Shown here in pieces: positions 1 through 31,259 of a stretch of 64,000 bases of DNA. The stretch is from Crambe crambe. Taxonomy: Eukaryota > Porifera > Demospongiae > Poecilosclerida > Crambeidae. The stretch's first letter is position 1. Each line of letters begins with the position of its first letter. The translations under genes and the position numbers were made by a program. Below the pieces are notes generated by a model that was given only the letters and a program-made list of their open reading frames with translations, was not told where the DNA came from and made no database searches. The DNA is taken from positions 2,989,488 to 3,053,487 of the forward strand of contig OZ004585.1 in assembly GCA_963924555.1 (NCBI GenBank). Reading direction: 5' to 3'.

Positions 1-772
1 AATGTTGGTTTTTGTATTAGCTGACATATATTGTCTCTAGCATTTGCAAGTGGTGTTAAAACTGTAATCCCTCTCCCAAGAAATAGATTAACAATATTGA
101 AACTGTATTAGTTATTTCAGGGAAAGGATAGAACAGTAAATGGAATTGGTGCATTCGTTTTCTATACAATAGTCATCCTATGGAGATGGCAAGCTTACTA
201 TATTTCCCCCCTAATATCCATAGGGTCCACAGGACAGCTGACTGAGCCGAATTCTTGTGGTGGATGGTGTCAAAATCCAACAGCCAAAAGCTGGAAGTAT
301 TGCAATAATGTTGATGAGGGAGAACTGAGCAGAAACTGGCGGATAACTTTGGGGCAAAATTATCTAGCTATAATAATAACGAATTTATGTCTAATTTTAA
401 TACCAAAAGTCATTCTGGCCTTTCTTTCAAATCAATCACATAAAATTAATGTATAATGAGCAATGATAGGTACTCATAGTTATAATTACAAGGAAAAAAG
501 TTATGAATAATTAATAACTTCCTTCCTCAGACTCTCCAACTTCAACTCTCTGACTCTTCACTTCTTCAATACCTTCCCCTTAGCTTACTTGTACTATTCT
601 ATGAGCTGTAGGAGCAGAATATCACTTTAACTGCCTTGAAAGGAGTGAATATTGATCTCTTTTCACAACGATTAATATAATTAATGCTGCATGCGCGTGC
701 GCATCTGTCAACGCGCCACGGTTGTGCAGTTCATTGGGCGTTTCCAATCCCGTAAAACCTCTTATATCTATG
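1..772. repeat. Left arm of a long inverted repeat (pairs with 17808-18728)
   Basis: This stretch reappears as its reverse complement at 17808-18728 with scattered substitutions and small indels. Shared landmarks include the CTGACATAT block near the outer end, the AGGGTCCACAGGACAGCTGA block near 220, and the CGTAAAACCTCTTATATCTATG block that ends the arm. The arm starts at the window edge, so it may run further left. The partner arm carries a 155-bp insertion that is absent here. No protein or known element family was recognised in it. Confidence 0.85.
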
Positions 773-1125
773 TATTGTTCAACGGAGTCTCCAGCTTCTG
801 CCCAATACCGGATGGCATAAATTGTGGGATACTGCTCAAGACTTTGGTATTCATAGTGCTACTGTACAGTATCTATGGTGCAGCTCTATTACATGTCCCA
901 TCAATTCTTTTCTTTCAAACATTCAAAACCTTTATACAGATTTTTCTTTGTTGCTAGTCTTCCATGGTCACATGAGCTTGCAAGAGTTGATAGCTGATGG
1001 AATAAAACCCACCACTGAGTGATACATCTGTTGGTAGGATTGGCTTGAATTGTTTTTTGTTGTTAGTTTGTTTATTTTTGTTTTTGTTTTCTGTATAAGA
1101 CAATTTTTTTAAAGCTACCATGCAA

Positions 1126-1176
1126 TGAGTGCATTAGTCTCACGATTCAGGCTGGCTCGCAAGACTATGAGTGCAT
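1126..1176. mobile_element. 33-bp palindromic mini-element between 9-bp direct repeats
   Basis: The 9-mer TGAGTGCAT occurs at 1126-1134 and again at 1168-1176. The 33 bp between them begin TAGTCTCACG and end CGCAAGACTA, which are nearly inverted copies. The TAGTCTCGCG-type end also occurs on the RecQ-bearing element at 18979 and on the solo end near 53186. It looks like a deletion remnant of that family flanked by its target-site duplication. Confidence 0.55.
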
Positions 1177-1724
1177 ATGGTATATAAATTACACAGCTAG
1201 CAGTCAGCTTCTTTTGGTTTGCAATCCACTACCTGTGAGGTAGCTAAACAAACTCTACAGGACAAGTGGAATCAGATCCTTGAAGCCTAGAGTGTGGGTG
1301 GCTAGTTTCTGATTGGAGCTATACATCACAAACAGATCAGACTCCGGAACCAAGATGACATGGACAGTATAATGCATGGCTACAGTATTATTTACATCCT
1401 TTAGCTACTTTAAGTTGTGCTTCACAACACCCAAAAAATATGGCATTGGCACATAAACATTCTCCATAGCTCCATAGCTAGCTACTATGACCATTGTGAT
1501 TGCTATATGAAAATTGAGTCCATGTTGTAGATGAATTAATTAGCTACAGCATGCATATTCACATTCATATGATTTGCTTGATTCTTTACCACATTCCGAT
1601 AATGGTTGTTTACTACAATGTTTGGGCTATCGTCAGTTCTGTGGGGAGGAGAATGTCGTGGGATTTTGCTTTACACACGTGAGACTGCGAACTATACAGA
1701 GGGGCGTTACCACTTGATCAGAAA

Positions 1725-2823
1725 ATGTCTCGATCATCCAAGACGGTGGCTGCTGCTTCAGTTAGAAGCAGCACTAAACCCAGCCTCGCTTCCAGCGAGC
1801 TGAGCAAACACCTATCAGCTGGTGTTCAGTCTAAACGCGAGTCGAAACGTACTGGGCCTGGGGTAAAAGCACACATCGTCCAGATGAAACGCAAGCTGAA
1901 AAAGCTTCCAGATTATAAGAATACTCCTGAGGAGGAGCTTCTTAAAGATACCGAAATGTTTATAACAGTTGATGGGTTGAAGCAAATATTTAGTCACCTC
2001 ATTGATGAGCCTCTTGGCAATGTTGTTGATGAAATCAATGAAGTCAATGAAGCTTTAAAACTTGGAGGAGGTGATTTTGTGAATTCTCTTGAACGCGAGG
2101 CTGCAAAAGAGAGAGAGAAGATTCATCACGATTCAGTCACCCAACTCAGGATTGTCATTCGACTTGAAGATATTGACCAAGAACATGATAGGATCTTGTG
2201 TGGCTTGGGCAACTTTTTAGGCATGGACTACAGTGGAAAGCATTCTGTCGTCTTCATAGGTGATGTCCGTCTCGAGTGGGGGCAAGAAAATGTCGTGATT
2301 CCCAGGAGACAAGGTGGTGATGCAGGCTTTATATTTGAAGGTGAAGTTGAGGAAAATACTAAGTACCATCATCATGTAGCAAGTACTCGCCCGCAGACTA
2401 ATGACGACCCCAAGAATTGGAAAGATGAGTTTGATATCCTGTGGAATACGCAAGAGCAGAAAGAAAAAGTGATCTCTGATATCATTCAAGTCATACTGTT
2501 ATACAACATGCACTACTACTATGATCCTATCCACCGAAATTGTCAAGGATATTTTGAAAGGAGTAGGAATCAACTCACCTGTCTTCAAACTTAAACAGCA
2601 AGAGTACATTGAACGATTACGAGATGGAAGAGTAAGAGTTCCAATGTCCTTTCGGAATCATGAAGATATCGATTCTTATGTAATGAAGAAAGAGTTGAAT
2701 GGACTTGGTGCTAATGACTTGGAATACCTATGTCTAGCTTATGAGCATCATCACAATGACAAGCCTTGCACTGAAGTGTCATGCAAATATGAACTAGTGC
2801 TACAGGCAATTGCTCAACTTTAG
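1725..2823 (+). pseudogene. Frameshifted copy of the papain-like-fold gene at 4071-5192
   Basis: It starts at the same MSRSS as the neighbour at 4071 and matches it along nearly its whole length, including the HSVVF.GDVRLEWGQ and DPIHRNCQG motifs. Just after NCQG about 11 bases present in the neighbour are missing. The first frame therefore closes at 2594, while the rest (DILKG..GI to AIAQL) continues in another frame to 2823. The loss falls on the residues after the presumed catalytic cysteine. It is either a pseudogene or a locus making a truncated product of about 289 residues. The rest has few other disruptions, so the break looks young. A sequencing error is possible but less likely for an 11-base gap. 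Confidence 0.75.
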
Positions 2824-2872
2824 CTTGGTGAATTAGACCATGGATATATTCACTTGATCACATGCTCAAATA

Positions 2873-2993
2873 GGGGAGAAAGAATTGAATGAACTTGGTG
2901 CAGATGACTTGAACTACCTGTATCTATACCTACACCATCATAGCAAGCCTTGCAATTAATCATGAATAGTGCAGCATTGCTCAAAAACAAAAT
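2873..2993 (+). pseudogene. Remnant of the 3' end of a third copy of the same gene
   Basis: Right after the 1725-2823 copy, the DNA again resembles the last part of the gene (KELN.LGADDL, then a HH.SKPC-like stretch), with stops. It is a leftover 3' fragment and suggests that the gene pair arose by unequal tandem duplication. Confidence 0.6.
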
Positions 2994-3054
2994 GTATAAT
3001 TATAATGTAGCTAGCTTAGCTAGCTTGTTTATTTGAATTAATTCATGTTCTTTT

Positions 3055-3315
3055 CAGGGGTGTATCTACTACTCTGGTTGGTCTAGATTTCACCGGACCA
3101 CATTTATTACCCCACCTACGAAACCTTAGCTAAGTAGCTACCTTATTTTCATCATAAGTTGGACATGGAAGTTGTAACTAATGAGTTCATTGATGCCAAA
3201 GAATCATAAAATTTTCAAAATTCAGGTTTACTGATCAAAAAAGTGGGCATGGCCATCCAGAAATTTCCATGCACAAGCATACCGGACAACTCAAAATTCT
3301 GTGGCTACACCCCTG
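3055..3315. mobile_element. MITE with CAGGGGTGTATC ends, copy 1
   Basis: It begins CAGGGGTGTATCTAC and ends GGCTACACCCCTG, imperfect inverted ends flanked on both sides by TTTT. It shares internal sequence, such as AGTGGGCATGG and CACTCAAAATTCTGTG-like blocks, with 58520-58745. The CAGGG ends suggest a hAT-like non-autonomous element, but the flanking duplication is short and ambiguous. It has no coding capacity. Confidence 0.7.
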
Positions 3316-3489
3316 TTTTACTTAGTAATTAGCTAGACACTACCATGATGACTGTTGTTATCATCAGTGTCATATTGAATTGCAATATTCAGGTATTAGC
3401 TACCCAAAATTACATGTGAAAGCATTGGGCAGCTTTGACCATAGTAAATCTTGCAAGGAGAGGAGGCCTGTATTTCTAGCTAAGTTCCA

Positions 3490-3941
3490 TGATTCTCGCA
3501 AGCCAGCCCACTCATTTTTTTCGCAGGGCGGTAGAAAAATAAGAGTCTGGTCAAACTCGCATGGTCGAGTTGTTTTGCAGAGTCAGCAGTACTGGCCGGC
3601 CGGATCCTTAATCTGACCTCATGCGTCATTATGAATAATCGCGCGTGCAATGTTGCTCTGCAGAAGATCATGGCTTTGAAAAGGGCTATCTTGGAGAGTG
3701 CTGAATTGTTGGGCTACAAGCAGTATAAATGAAAAGCAAATAGAAGCTGTGACTGTTTTTGTGTACTTTTGTTACCTTACCCACAGGATATCTTGAAGCC
3801 ACACCCCATTACGAAATATGACGCGTTAAGTACATCCGTCCAGAAAAAATCTGGACACTCAGAACAACTCGACCGACCAGACCCTTATTTTTCCACCGCC
3901 CGCGAAAAAAATAAGTGGGCTGGCTCGCTAAAATCATGAGC
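3490..3941. mobile_element. Foldback element with arms of about 85 bp
   Basis: The arm starting TGATTCTCGCAAGCCAGCCC near 3490 returns as its reverse complement ending near 3941 (GGGCTGGCTCGCTAAAATCA). Both arms share the AAAAATAAG.GTCTGGTC stretch. About 280 bp lie between the arms. It sits between the two papain-like gene copies. No transposase or clear target duplication was seen. Confidence 0.65.
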
Positions 3942-4070
3942 ATATCGTCACAAATTAAAACACTATACTAGTTGGGGGGCCGGGGAGGGGCAAATTTTTG
4001 TCGCGGCAGGTCGCATGCACGTGCACTGTTGGGTCAGCTGCTTCATTCATATCATGCACCCGCACCGGAG

Positions 4071-5192
4071 ATGTCTCGATCGAGTGCTGCTTCGTCCAAG
4101 GCAGCGGCTGCTGCTTCAGTTAGAGGTATTACTAAATCCAGCCACGCTTCCAGCGAACTGAGCAAACACCTATCAGCTGATGCTCAGTCTAAACTTGAGT
4201 CGAAACGTACCGGGGTAAAAGCAAGCATCATCCAGATGAAAAATAAGCTGAAAAGACATCCTGATTATGCGAACGCACTTGAAAACGAGCTTCTTGAGGA
4301 CGCCGAGATGCTTATAACAGTTGATGGGTTGAGGCAACGGTTCAGTCACCTCCTTGATGAACCTCTCGATGATGCTGTCGATGAAGTCAATGAGGCTTTA
4401 AAACTTGGAGGTGGCTACTTTGTGAATGATAGAGAACGTCAGGCTGCAAAGGAGAGAGAACAGATTCGTCACGATTCAGTCACTCAACTCAGGATTGTCA
4501 TTCGACTTGAAGATGTTGACCAAGAAAATGATAGGATCTTGTGTGGCTTGGGCAACTTTTTAGGCATGGACTACAGTGGAAAGCATTCTGTCGTCTTCGT
4601 AGGTGATGTCCGTCTTGAGTGGGGACAAGAAAATGTCGTGATTCCCAAAAGAGAAGATGGTGATGCAGGCTTTATATTTCAAGGTGAAGTTGAGGAAAAT
4701 ACTAAATACCATCATCATGTAGCAAGTACTCGCCCACAGACTGATGATGACCCCAAGAATTGGAAAGATGAGTTTGATATCCTATGGAATAAACAAGAGC
4801 AGAAAGAAAAAGTGATCTCCGATATCATTCGAGTCATACTGTTATACAACAGGGAGTACTACTATGATCCCATTCACCGTAATTGTCAAGGTTTTGTTAA
4901 AGATGTTTTAAAAGCATCAGGTATCGACTCACCCATCTTTAAACAACCCCAACAGCAAGAGTACATTGAACGATTGCGAGATGGAAGAGTAAGAGTTCCA
5001 ATGTCCTTTCAGAATCATGAAGATATCGATGCATATGTAATGAAGTTGGATGGGAAGAAAGAGTTGAATGGACTTGGTGCTGATGACTTGAAATGCCTAT
5101 GTCGAGCTTATGAGAATCATCACAATGGCAAGCCTTGCACTGAAGAGTCATGCAAATATGAACTAGTGCAGCGGGCACTTGCTCAAAAATAA
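4071..5192 (+). CDS. Putative permuted papain-like (PPPDE/LRAT-like) hydrolase, 373 aa
   Basis: A single uninterrupted frame. The frame is open upstream to an earlier ATG at 3972, but the neighbouring copy at 1725 starts at the equivalent of the MSRSS methionine, so 4071 is preferred. The N-terminal 60 or so residues are Ser/Ala-rich and low in complexity. A charged, probably helical region follows. The core has a histidine at about residue 172 in SGKHSVVFVGDV and a cysteine at about 272 in IHRNCQGFVKDVL. His-before-Cys order with an NC..FV motif is typical of circularly permuted papain-like domains (LRAT, PPPDE, permuted NlpC/P60). No signal peptide or membrane segment is visible, so it is probably cytosolic. 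The substrate is unknown. The family name is inferred from motif order only. Confidence 0.7.
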   Translation: MSRSSAASSKAAAAASVRGITKSSHASSELSKHLSADAQSKLESKRTGVKASIIQMKNKLKRHPDYANALENELLEDAEMLITVDGLRQRFSHLLDEPLDDAVDEVNEALKLGGGYFVNDRERQAAKEREQIRHDSVTQLRIVIRLEDVDQENDRILCGLGNFLGMDYSGKHSVVFVGDVRLEWGQENVVIPKREDGDAGFIFQGEVEENTKYHHHVASTRPQTDDDPKNWKDEFDILWNKQEQKEKVISDIIRVILLYNREYYYDPIHRNCQGFVKDVLKASGIDSPIFKQPQQQEYIERLRDGRVRVPMSFQNHEDIDAYVMKLDGKKELNGLGADDLKCLCRAYENHHNGKPCTEESCKYELVQRALAQK

Positions 5193-5526
5193 ATTTTATA
5201 TGACTGTATTTGAATGGATTTTGTTTTATACATGATTGTGTAAAATACGTTATCTGAATCGCAAATCACAACTTGTAATCAGATAGCTAACCGGATTGTT
5301 TTCACAGTGAAGGAGCAGCTTAAACTAACATGTAGCACATCAAAACTAAAATGAAAGGAGGCCTGACAATGATATTCTCATCTATCTTGGTCCCACATAT
5401 GGTGTAATATGTACACATTAATGTTACTTAGGATTATACGATAATAACAAAAGGCAAAATAAAAATACTCAACTCTTAGCACAATAATAATCATGATTAA
5501 CTAATTACACTGTGATGCGATAAATT
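5193..5526. other. Short spacer between convergent genes
   Basis: AT-rich DNA between the papain-like gene and the LAMP-like gene, which are convergent here. It presumably holds both 3' UTRs. No reading frame, RNA or repeat was recognised. Confidence 0.5.
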
Positions 5527-7285
5527 TCAGTCATCAGAAATGGCCTCATACCGTCCTTCTCTTCGCTTCCTTCGTACGTAGGCAATGAGGTAAGATACAA
5601 AAATGATTATAAGAAGAAGTGCCAGGATTCCACCCACTACTGCTGGGACTATGATCTCTTGCAGGCGGATGTAGTCCTCCATACAAAGTTTCTCTATAGC
5701 AAACATTAATAAAGGCAAACCCTTGCTTGAAATTGGTAGAATAGCAAATGTATACACAGGATTTTGAGGTTGGGGGTGTGTCCCTGTATGACTCCCTGAT
5801 TTACACAATTGTGAATCAGTATGATTTATGGGCCCAAGAAGCAGTTGGTAAAGGGTTAACAGCACAAAAGCCTCGGGCGCATTAATCAGCATGGATCTAC
5901 CCCATAATGTAGTAAGTAGTCAGCTATATGAAACTAACTGGATATGCCTGTCTGGTTGTCCAAATCACCAGGGAATATCACAGAATCGTAGAGAAAAACA
6001 TAGGAACACAAGGTACTCTTATTGTCTTCTGACTTGTAGCACGGTCCAGTCCCATTATAAGTAGTGTCATTGTTTTCACGCAACCAAATCTTCTTGCAAG
6101 ATTTACAATAAAAGTACTCATTTCTGTTAAAAGTTCTATTGAAAAACTCATATCCTGAGGTAGTTAGATACACTTGATCAGGAGAACCTGTAGAAAACAC
6201 AGTGTACTTCTCATATTATACTTCATGACAGTTTACGGTTTATAGTGGAACCTCCAATAAAGGACACTCTGAAATTTCTCCAAAAGAGTTTCTGATCAAT
6301 ACAAAGGGCTAAAGGATGGGGTGTATCCATTATTCAGACGATAATGTTAGTAAACTACCAGAATATGAAATAGAAAACTAATTGGCGAACTCTCCCCAGT
6401 GTAATTTATGCATGAAGACTTTGGAAATTCAAGTAGTTATAGCTAATTATGAGATGGTTCTTTATGATACCTTCTGGTGCAGTGAATGTCGTGTTCTCTA
6501 TTTCAAAGTTGAACTGAATTCCAGACAAGTACCACACACTTTGCTTGATCATGAAACTGAAGGTGGCAGTATATTCATGGTCATCTTGATCATGCCAGGT
6601 CAGGCCTGCACTCACACCCTGATCGTTGCAATTGTATACCAGGGTTGTCTGGTTATTGCTGGGCAATTCAACTTCTCGGCTCTAGAATAAGAGCAAGTCA
6701 GAAAAGTAAGAGGAAGTACTATGGCAAGACCAGTGTAAATAGGAACATTCAGATCATGAGAGTTTAGAAAAATATTCAGCATACACCAGAGCATAAAATA
6801 TTGGTTGGAGCAAGTTAAACTCTGACAGACATTACCTTAAGGCTGGTATTTCAGCAGGTTCTCATTTAGCGACTAAGGCACAACTTTCTACACCTATAGA
6901 CCTATAACTTTGCTATTATAATTGTCATTAAGTTAGAAGATCTACTATAAAAAGTCCATGTTGCAGTGATGTAAGTTTTCTAAGAAAAACGCTATTAGTA
7001 CCAAATCGCTAACTGCTAAGAACCAGCCCATTTATTACGAACTTTACACTATAGTACATAGACTATACATACCTCAGTATCAGCAGTAATGTTATTAGGA
7101 TTGGAATAGTTGAGGATAGAATAGGCGAAGGTGAAGCTTGCTCTGAAGGACATTGTCATACACTCAGTGCCATTGGGGAAATTCATACGGTACACATAAC
7201 TCTGATTAGTAATGTAGCGCCCTGAATCAGCTGCATAATAACATTCATGTGATGATGATGACAAACAAACTAAAAGATACTTCAT
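5527..7285 (-). CDS. LAMP-like lysosome-associated membrane protein, 4 exons
   Basis: Proposed coding exons are 7285-7073, 6681-6471, 6187-5969 and 5693-5527. All have GT-AG borders and compatible phases, giving 269 residues. The luminal part carries many N-glycosylation sites and the LAMP-type NFPNGTECM.MSF stretch, then T.VYNCND and SFMI....YLSGIQFNF, as in the conserved LAMP domain. The last exon has one membrane helix (IIVPAVVGGILALLLIIIF), a basic stop and a 15-20 residue tail with YEAI, close to the lysosomal sorting signal GYxxI of LAMP1/2. The expected role is a glycosylated lysosomal or endosomal membrane protein. There is one LAMP domain rather than two. The leader before residue 15 is short for a signal peptide; the true 5' end may be another exon spliced onto an acceptor inside 7285-7220. 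Confidence 0.8.
6243..6280. repeat. Short TAGTGGAACCTCC.ATAAAGGACACT repeat end
   Basis: It lies in an intron of the LAMP-like gene. The same GTGGAACCTC..ATAAAGGACACTCTGAAA core occurs in opposite orientation near 42640 and 47637. It looks like an isolated end of a mariner-like or other MITE family. Confidence 0.45.
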
Positions 7286-9317
7286 GATGTTGTGAGCAGT
7301 ACATAAAAAAGGAGGCCAAATTTGAACTTTCGATGATACCTAGTACATACGTACATACATGGTGGGGAAGGCTTTCAATACTGACTGTTGAGAAAAGGAA
7401 TTGTGAATGCAATCTCCCCACCCCCTTATTTTTTCCTCCTTACATGTGCATGCAATTTGCAAACGATGTAAGTCAATTCGCAAACACATTACTACACATT
7501 TCAGAACATGATAGTGTCTCTTATGGTTGATGAATACTAGCTACACATATCAGCAAGTTAAGGTGACACCATTCAGCAATTCTTTATGCTCATTCAAAAG
7601 GTATTCAATAACAAGTTTGTCTTTAAAAAGACTTGATGCCTCGGCACGTAGTAGACTTGGCTATAATGCATTATTATTTTGATTTTCACTGATTTCTTTT
7701 GTGCTGTGTCTACCTATATAATTATACTGAAGACTGAAGATCTTACTTTACTTGTCATTTAAATATTCTATAATTATCACATCAATGACTTTCTATGCTG
7801 TAGCAAACTAATATAGTTAGTGGCTGCTATAGCTCGTTTATTTAGTTTTGTTGGCTCTCTCTACTTTTCCTCAGGACTTTTAACCTACTTATAACTTTGT
7901 AGCTTCTGTTCTTGATTGCCTTTCTTGTAAGCTCTCTTGCTGCTTTTTTAGAATTTTGAACTTTATACCCTCTACTCTTGCTATTTCATGTTGGTTTTCT
8001 TGCTCCCAGTACTGATCGTTGCGTTTACTTGCCTACAGCCTCTGTTCTCGCTGCTTCTGCTTTCTCACGATTGTTAACTCGTCTTGCCTACTACTCTAGT
8101 GACTTTGCAGCTTCTGTTCTTGCTATTTGCTGCCTTTTCAGACTGGATCTGCTCTCGTTCAACTGCTGAGCTGTGCATGTGACTGTAAGGTCAAGGTCAC
8201 GTGCATACGTTTGCGCGTGCTACTAATAGGACGTACGTACCACCCACACATAGTCGCCTCCAGCACTGCACCTTGGCACTTCGGTGCCGAGGCAAAAAGG
8301 GAGAGATTCAGACCTGCATGACCAAAATGACTGGTGTCCAAGATAAACAGGTTATCACATTTGATTTTTCTCAGCACAAAGATTGAAGTTACATTGCTAA
8401 CAATTCCCATATTAACTACATATCCATCCTTACACCCAATAGAGACTACAAGTAAAAAAGGCCAACTAAAAGAAAGGACACTGATCTCTTGACAAAAGAT
8501 TAAATTAAGGAAGTATCTATAGTCGCAAAGGTTTTGGAGAGGAATCTTTTATTGAAACTCTCAATAATGCTTTGATACCTCATAAAGAACCTGAAACAGG
8601 ATCTTTTGTGCTCATGAAAGCATTGGGTGCAGCATACATGTAGATGCTCTTTACAGCACATCTTCAACTTGTAAATACACAGGGAAAACAAGAATTATGT
8701 AGAATACCTGATAAGTGTCAAATGGGAATTTATTTGATCAGATTGTAGTGAAAATTGATTATGCAATATAAAGGTTGATTGACTGGAAAATGTCCAGTAT
8801 CAAGTTACAATTAGTGCAATCTGCTATCCTACAGCTACAGTTAAAATTAGAGCTCTTACCTATGCATCGTTGGGAGTGTAGAAGCAGACACAATAGACAT
8901 ACTATTGAAGCTTGTAATCTGTACAACGCCGCCATGGTAAATACTGAAACGTGGGTGAATTAATACAGGCTGCGCTAGCTATTTTAGCTAGCTCGAACTT
9001 GAAGTTGTCTGTGTAGAGTTTCAAATAGCACCTAATCTACACACTTTCATGGTTCTTTTTCTTAGGAAGCTAGCAACACATTGAAGTCAGTCGATCGGTG
9101 GTTAATTTTTTTTGCTCGAGATAAATAGTCATGTGACTGTTGCTGAGCAATACAATTTTAATGTCACGTAATTGTCACATGACATGCATAGTAACCACGT
9201 GGCTTGAATTGTTTTCGTATAAGTACTGTACTACTTACTGTACTGTTTTCTGCTGTCCTGCTTTCTGAGTATGAGAGATGATAAATCTATTCTTTAAGTA
9301 CTGAAAGGGTCGCAGTT
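7286..9317. other. Intergenic region between LAMP-like gene and ZC3H14 homologue
   Basis: The two genes diverge here, so promoters for both should lie in this 2-kb stretch. It holds a transposon-derived fragment at 8195-8302 and nothing else recognisable. A TCATGTGACT/GTCACATGAC pair of near-palindromes at 9129-9184 lies shortly before the ZC3H14 start and resembles E-box/CLEAR-like CANNTG sites. This regulatory reading is weak. Confidence 0.4.
8195..8302 (+). repeat. Fragment of the hAT 5' region also seen near 36400-36530
   Basis: The stretch with ACGTACCA, TAGTCGCCT and a TTCGGTGCCGAGGCAAAAA core matches, in opposite orientation, the DNA at the N-terminal end of the hAT gene at 36.4-36.5 kb. 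It is a short isolated piece with no remaining transposase. Confidence 0.6.
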
Positions 9318-28908
<19,591 letters not shown>

Positions 28909-29940
28909 CATATACGTGGAGGTGTTCACCATAGCATTCACCCTTCCTTGGTTATGATTTGGCCCCTGATGGATTATGCTTTTATTATTCTATTCTCAAA
29001 TTCTTAACCTTTTTTTTTTTTTTTTTGCTATTATTTACCTATTATCTGACCCTGGCAAAAAATTTAGTATTGCAACATGACAGATAAAGTGTTTTTAACT
29101 GACTTAGAAAGCAGTAGGTTTTCTAAGTGTTTTATAAGAGCCAGGGGCACTTAGAAAACTGTTTGGCACTTAGAACCCTAGCTATCAGGGCATAGTTACT
29201 GTATGTTGTAATGCAGTAAATTTCCGGATACGCCTGTTGGCGGGGTTTCAGAAGCTAGTTTCTCTTCTGGTGCTGGAAAGCTCCAACCGAAGCTAAAAGA
29301 AGAGTAATAAGGTACCAAAAGTAGCGTAGATGACATAGCCTGTCTGTGTTTCAAAGAATTTCAACTTAGCTCACATCTCTGTGCACAAAGCTTTTTATGG
29401 CTGGCTAGCTAACTTTAGCGCTTCATTAGATGCCTTTCTACTCTACCAGTGGTTTATTGCTATGTTCTAAATAAGTTACACAACTTGACCAATGGAATCT
29501 AAGTTAGAGACCCTCAGGCCCTTGGTACACATCTCGCTGCGCTCTGGTCGCTATAGCCCTGAGCCTTCGGGTCTCTAAGTAACCTAGATCAGGGCTGTCC
29601 TCAGAGCACGCTAGCACGGCACAGCGCGGCGCAGCGCTGTGCTACTATAATGATTTCTAAAAGCTTAGACTAAAGTAGGAAGACCTCAAATCAAGCTCCA
29701 AAGCTAGCTATAGTCTTGCGAGGGTCTGGCTCAGCTAGCTAATGCACGGAGAAAATCCAGCACACCAGTGGTAAGGTAAGCTTTTAAGCTTATGCAATGG
29801 AATAATGAACTAAGCTATTTTCGCTACCTCTTCGATACCTTACTTGATTCTAGCTCTATAGTTAGTTCGAAACTCAGCTCATCCACACTGCACCTGCACA
29901 GCTGCTGATGATGGCTGCACAAGTACTATCATCCTAAAGT
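28909..29940. other. Region downstream of the ZC3H14 homologue
   Basis: It holds the presumed 3' UTR, a poly(T) run near 29011, a short imperfect palindrome around 29510-29575 (AGAGACCC.CAGG / CCT.CGGGTCTCT), a GC-rich CACGGCACAGCGCGGCGCAG stretch near 29614, and TAGTCTTGCGAGGGTCTGGC at 29714, which resembles a worn TAGTCTCGCG-type element end. No gene was recognised. Confidence 0.45.
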
Positions 29941-30066
29941 CAGGGTTCTCCCCAGTATGGGTCCATCTTTCTTTCATGCGGTTAAAACAATAGCCACAAG
30001 AATATCAAAATCCTTTGATGTGGTATTCAAGCACCACTCTGATCAGTTTCACTGGGGAGAACCCTG
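29941..30066. mobile_element. 126-bp hAT-type MITE inside the hAT C-terminal coding region
   Basis: It has perfect 16-bp inverted ends, CAGGGTTCTCCCCAGT at the left and its complement at the right. It separates the hAT coding blocks WSKAF and VLVQPSSAA, which are normally nearly adjacent. Flanks share TAAAG but not an exact 8-bp duplication. Confidence 0.8.
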
Positions 30067-31259
30067 TAAAGGCTTTAGACCACTTATGAAGATCAGCTTT
30101 GTGTAACTTCCACCATGTAATAGGGTCTATTTCACAAGATACATCTTCTGCTGCAGTCAAATACATGGGTAGTTCTGACTTCAAATCATCATTAATAGGT
30201 ATAGAATCCAAAAGGTAAATGCATGGAAGGATTTTTAGCTGTGGGTTTAAACTCATTTACCCGAGATGGTAAGAAGTAACGAGCTGCCTTAAAAGCAAGC
30301 TTGAGGTCACAATCAAACTTTGTCTGAAAGTAACTATAGGCTGGTTGAACACAAGATTTAGCATAAGACACAAGTTGTTGTTCTCGTGCAAGATCACCTC
30401 CAGATGGTTTCTTTGCAACAGCTCTCTCATTAGGATAGTGTTCTGCTGTGATGGCAGTGAAGAGAGTACTCAGACGCTCATATGCAACTAAAGCCAAAGA
30501 TAAGTGGCCATGACAAAGGTCTCCATAGCGTCAACAGTGATGGCAAGTTCCATTTTTTACACTTAGCTGCATCATTAAGAATTTCAAGCAGTTTACTGGA
30601 AGTGGCAGGTGGCAAGTCATCATGCACTTTCTAAAAAGCCTGTTACATCTCTAAAGGCATTATGAACTTGATGAACCACTTCAAACCTGCTCCACTATCT
30701 TGTAGCGGAAAATGATGGAGGGGATAATGTTTGAGCCCTCCAGGATAGGTGTGATTTAGGACAATCCAATCCATGCCTTGGAGAAATCATCTAGCACAGG
30801 TGTCTTCATGTTTTTACTGACACGGTCAATTGTGTGGGAGAAACAACCAATATCCTATTTGATTGTATAAACGGCCACTATCTTAAGACCATCGCTACTG
30901 AATTCACAGAAGCTTGATCACGCATAGCTGCAATAACTAAATCTGAAGAGATTCCCAACCCAGTAGATAATATGATTTGTTGGGCAATTTCCTCCCCTGT
31001 CATGCTTTTTACAAGTAGCATCAACTTGCAAACACATTGCTTGATAGTCCAATCATCTGTGATATACTGAAGAACAATGACCATTGCTTCACACCAAGGG
31101 CGTATCGACCCGCTGAAGGTGGGGAGAGGGCATGCAACTCCCGCACAGCCTGTATAGCCACCGAAATGCTGGAGGTTACTAAAAATAGATCGCGGTTTCG
31201 CGTCACGTTTCGTCACTACTACTACGCGCGCCCACGAACAGCTGTAGCTGTTACACAGC

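Noticed and set aside
3972-4070. Earlier in-frame ATG giving a 33-residue extension of the papain-like protein
   Set aside because: The related copy at 1725 starts at the equivalent of 4071, and the extension is Gly/Arg-rich and looks like 5' UTR.
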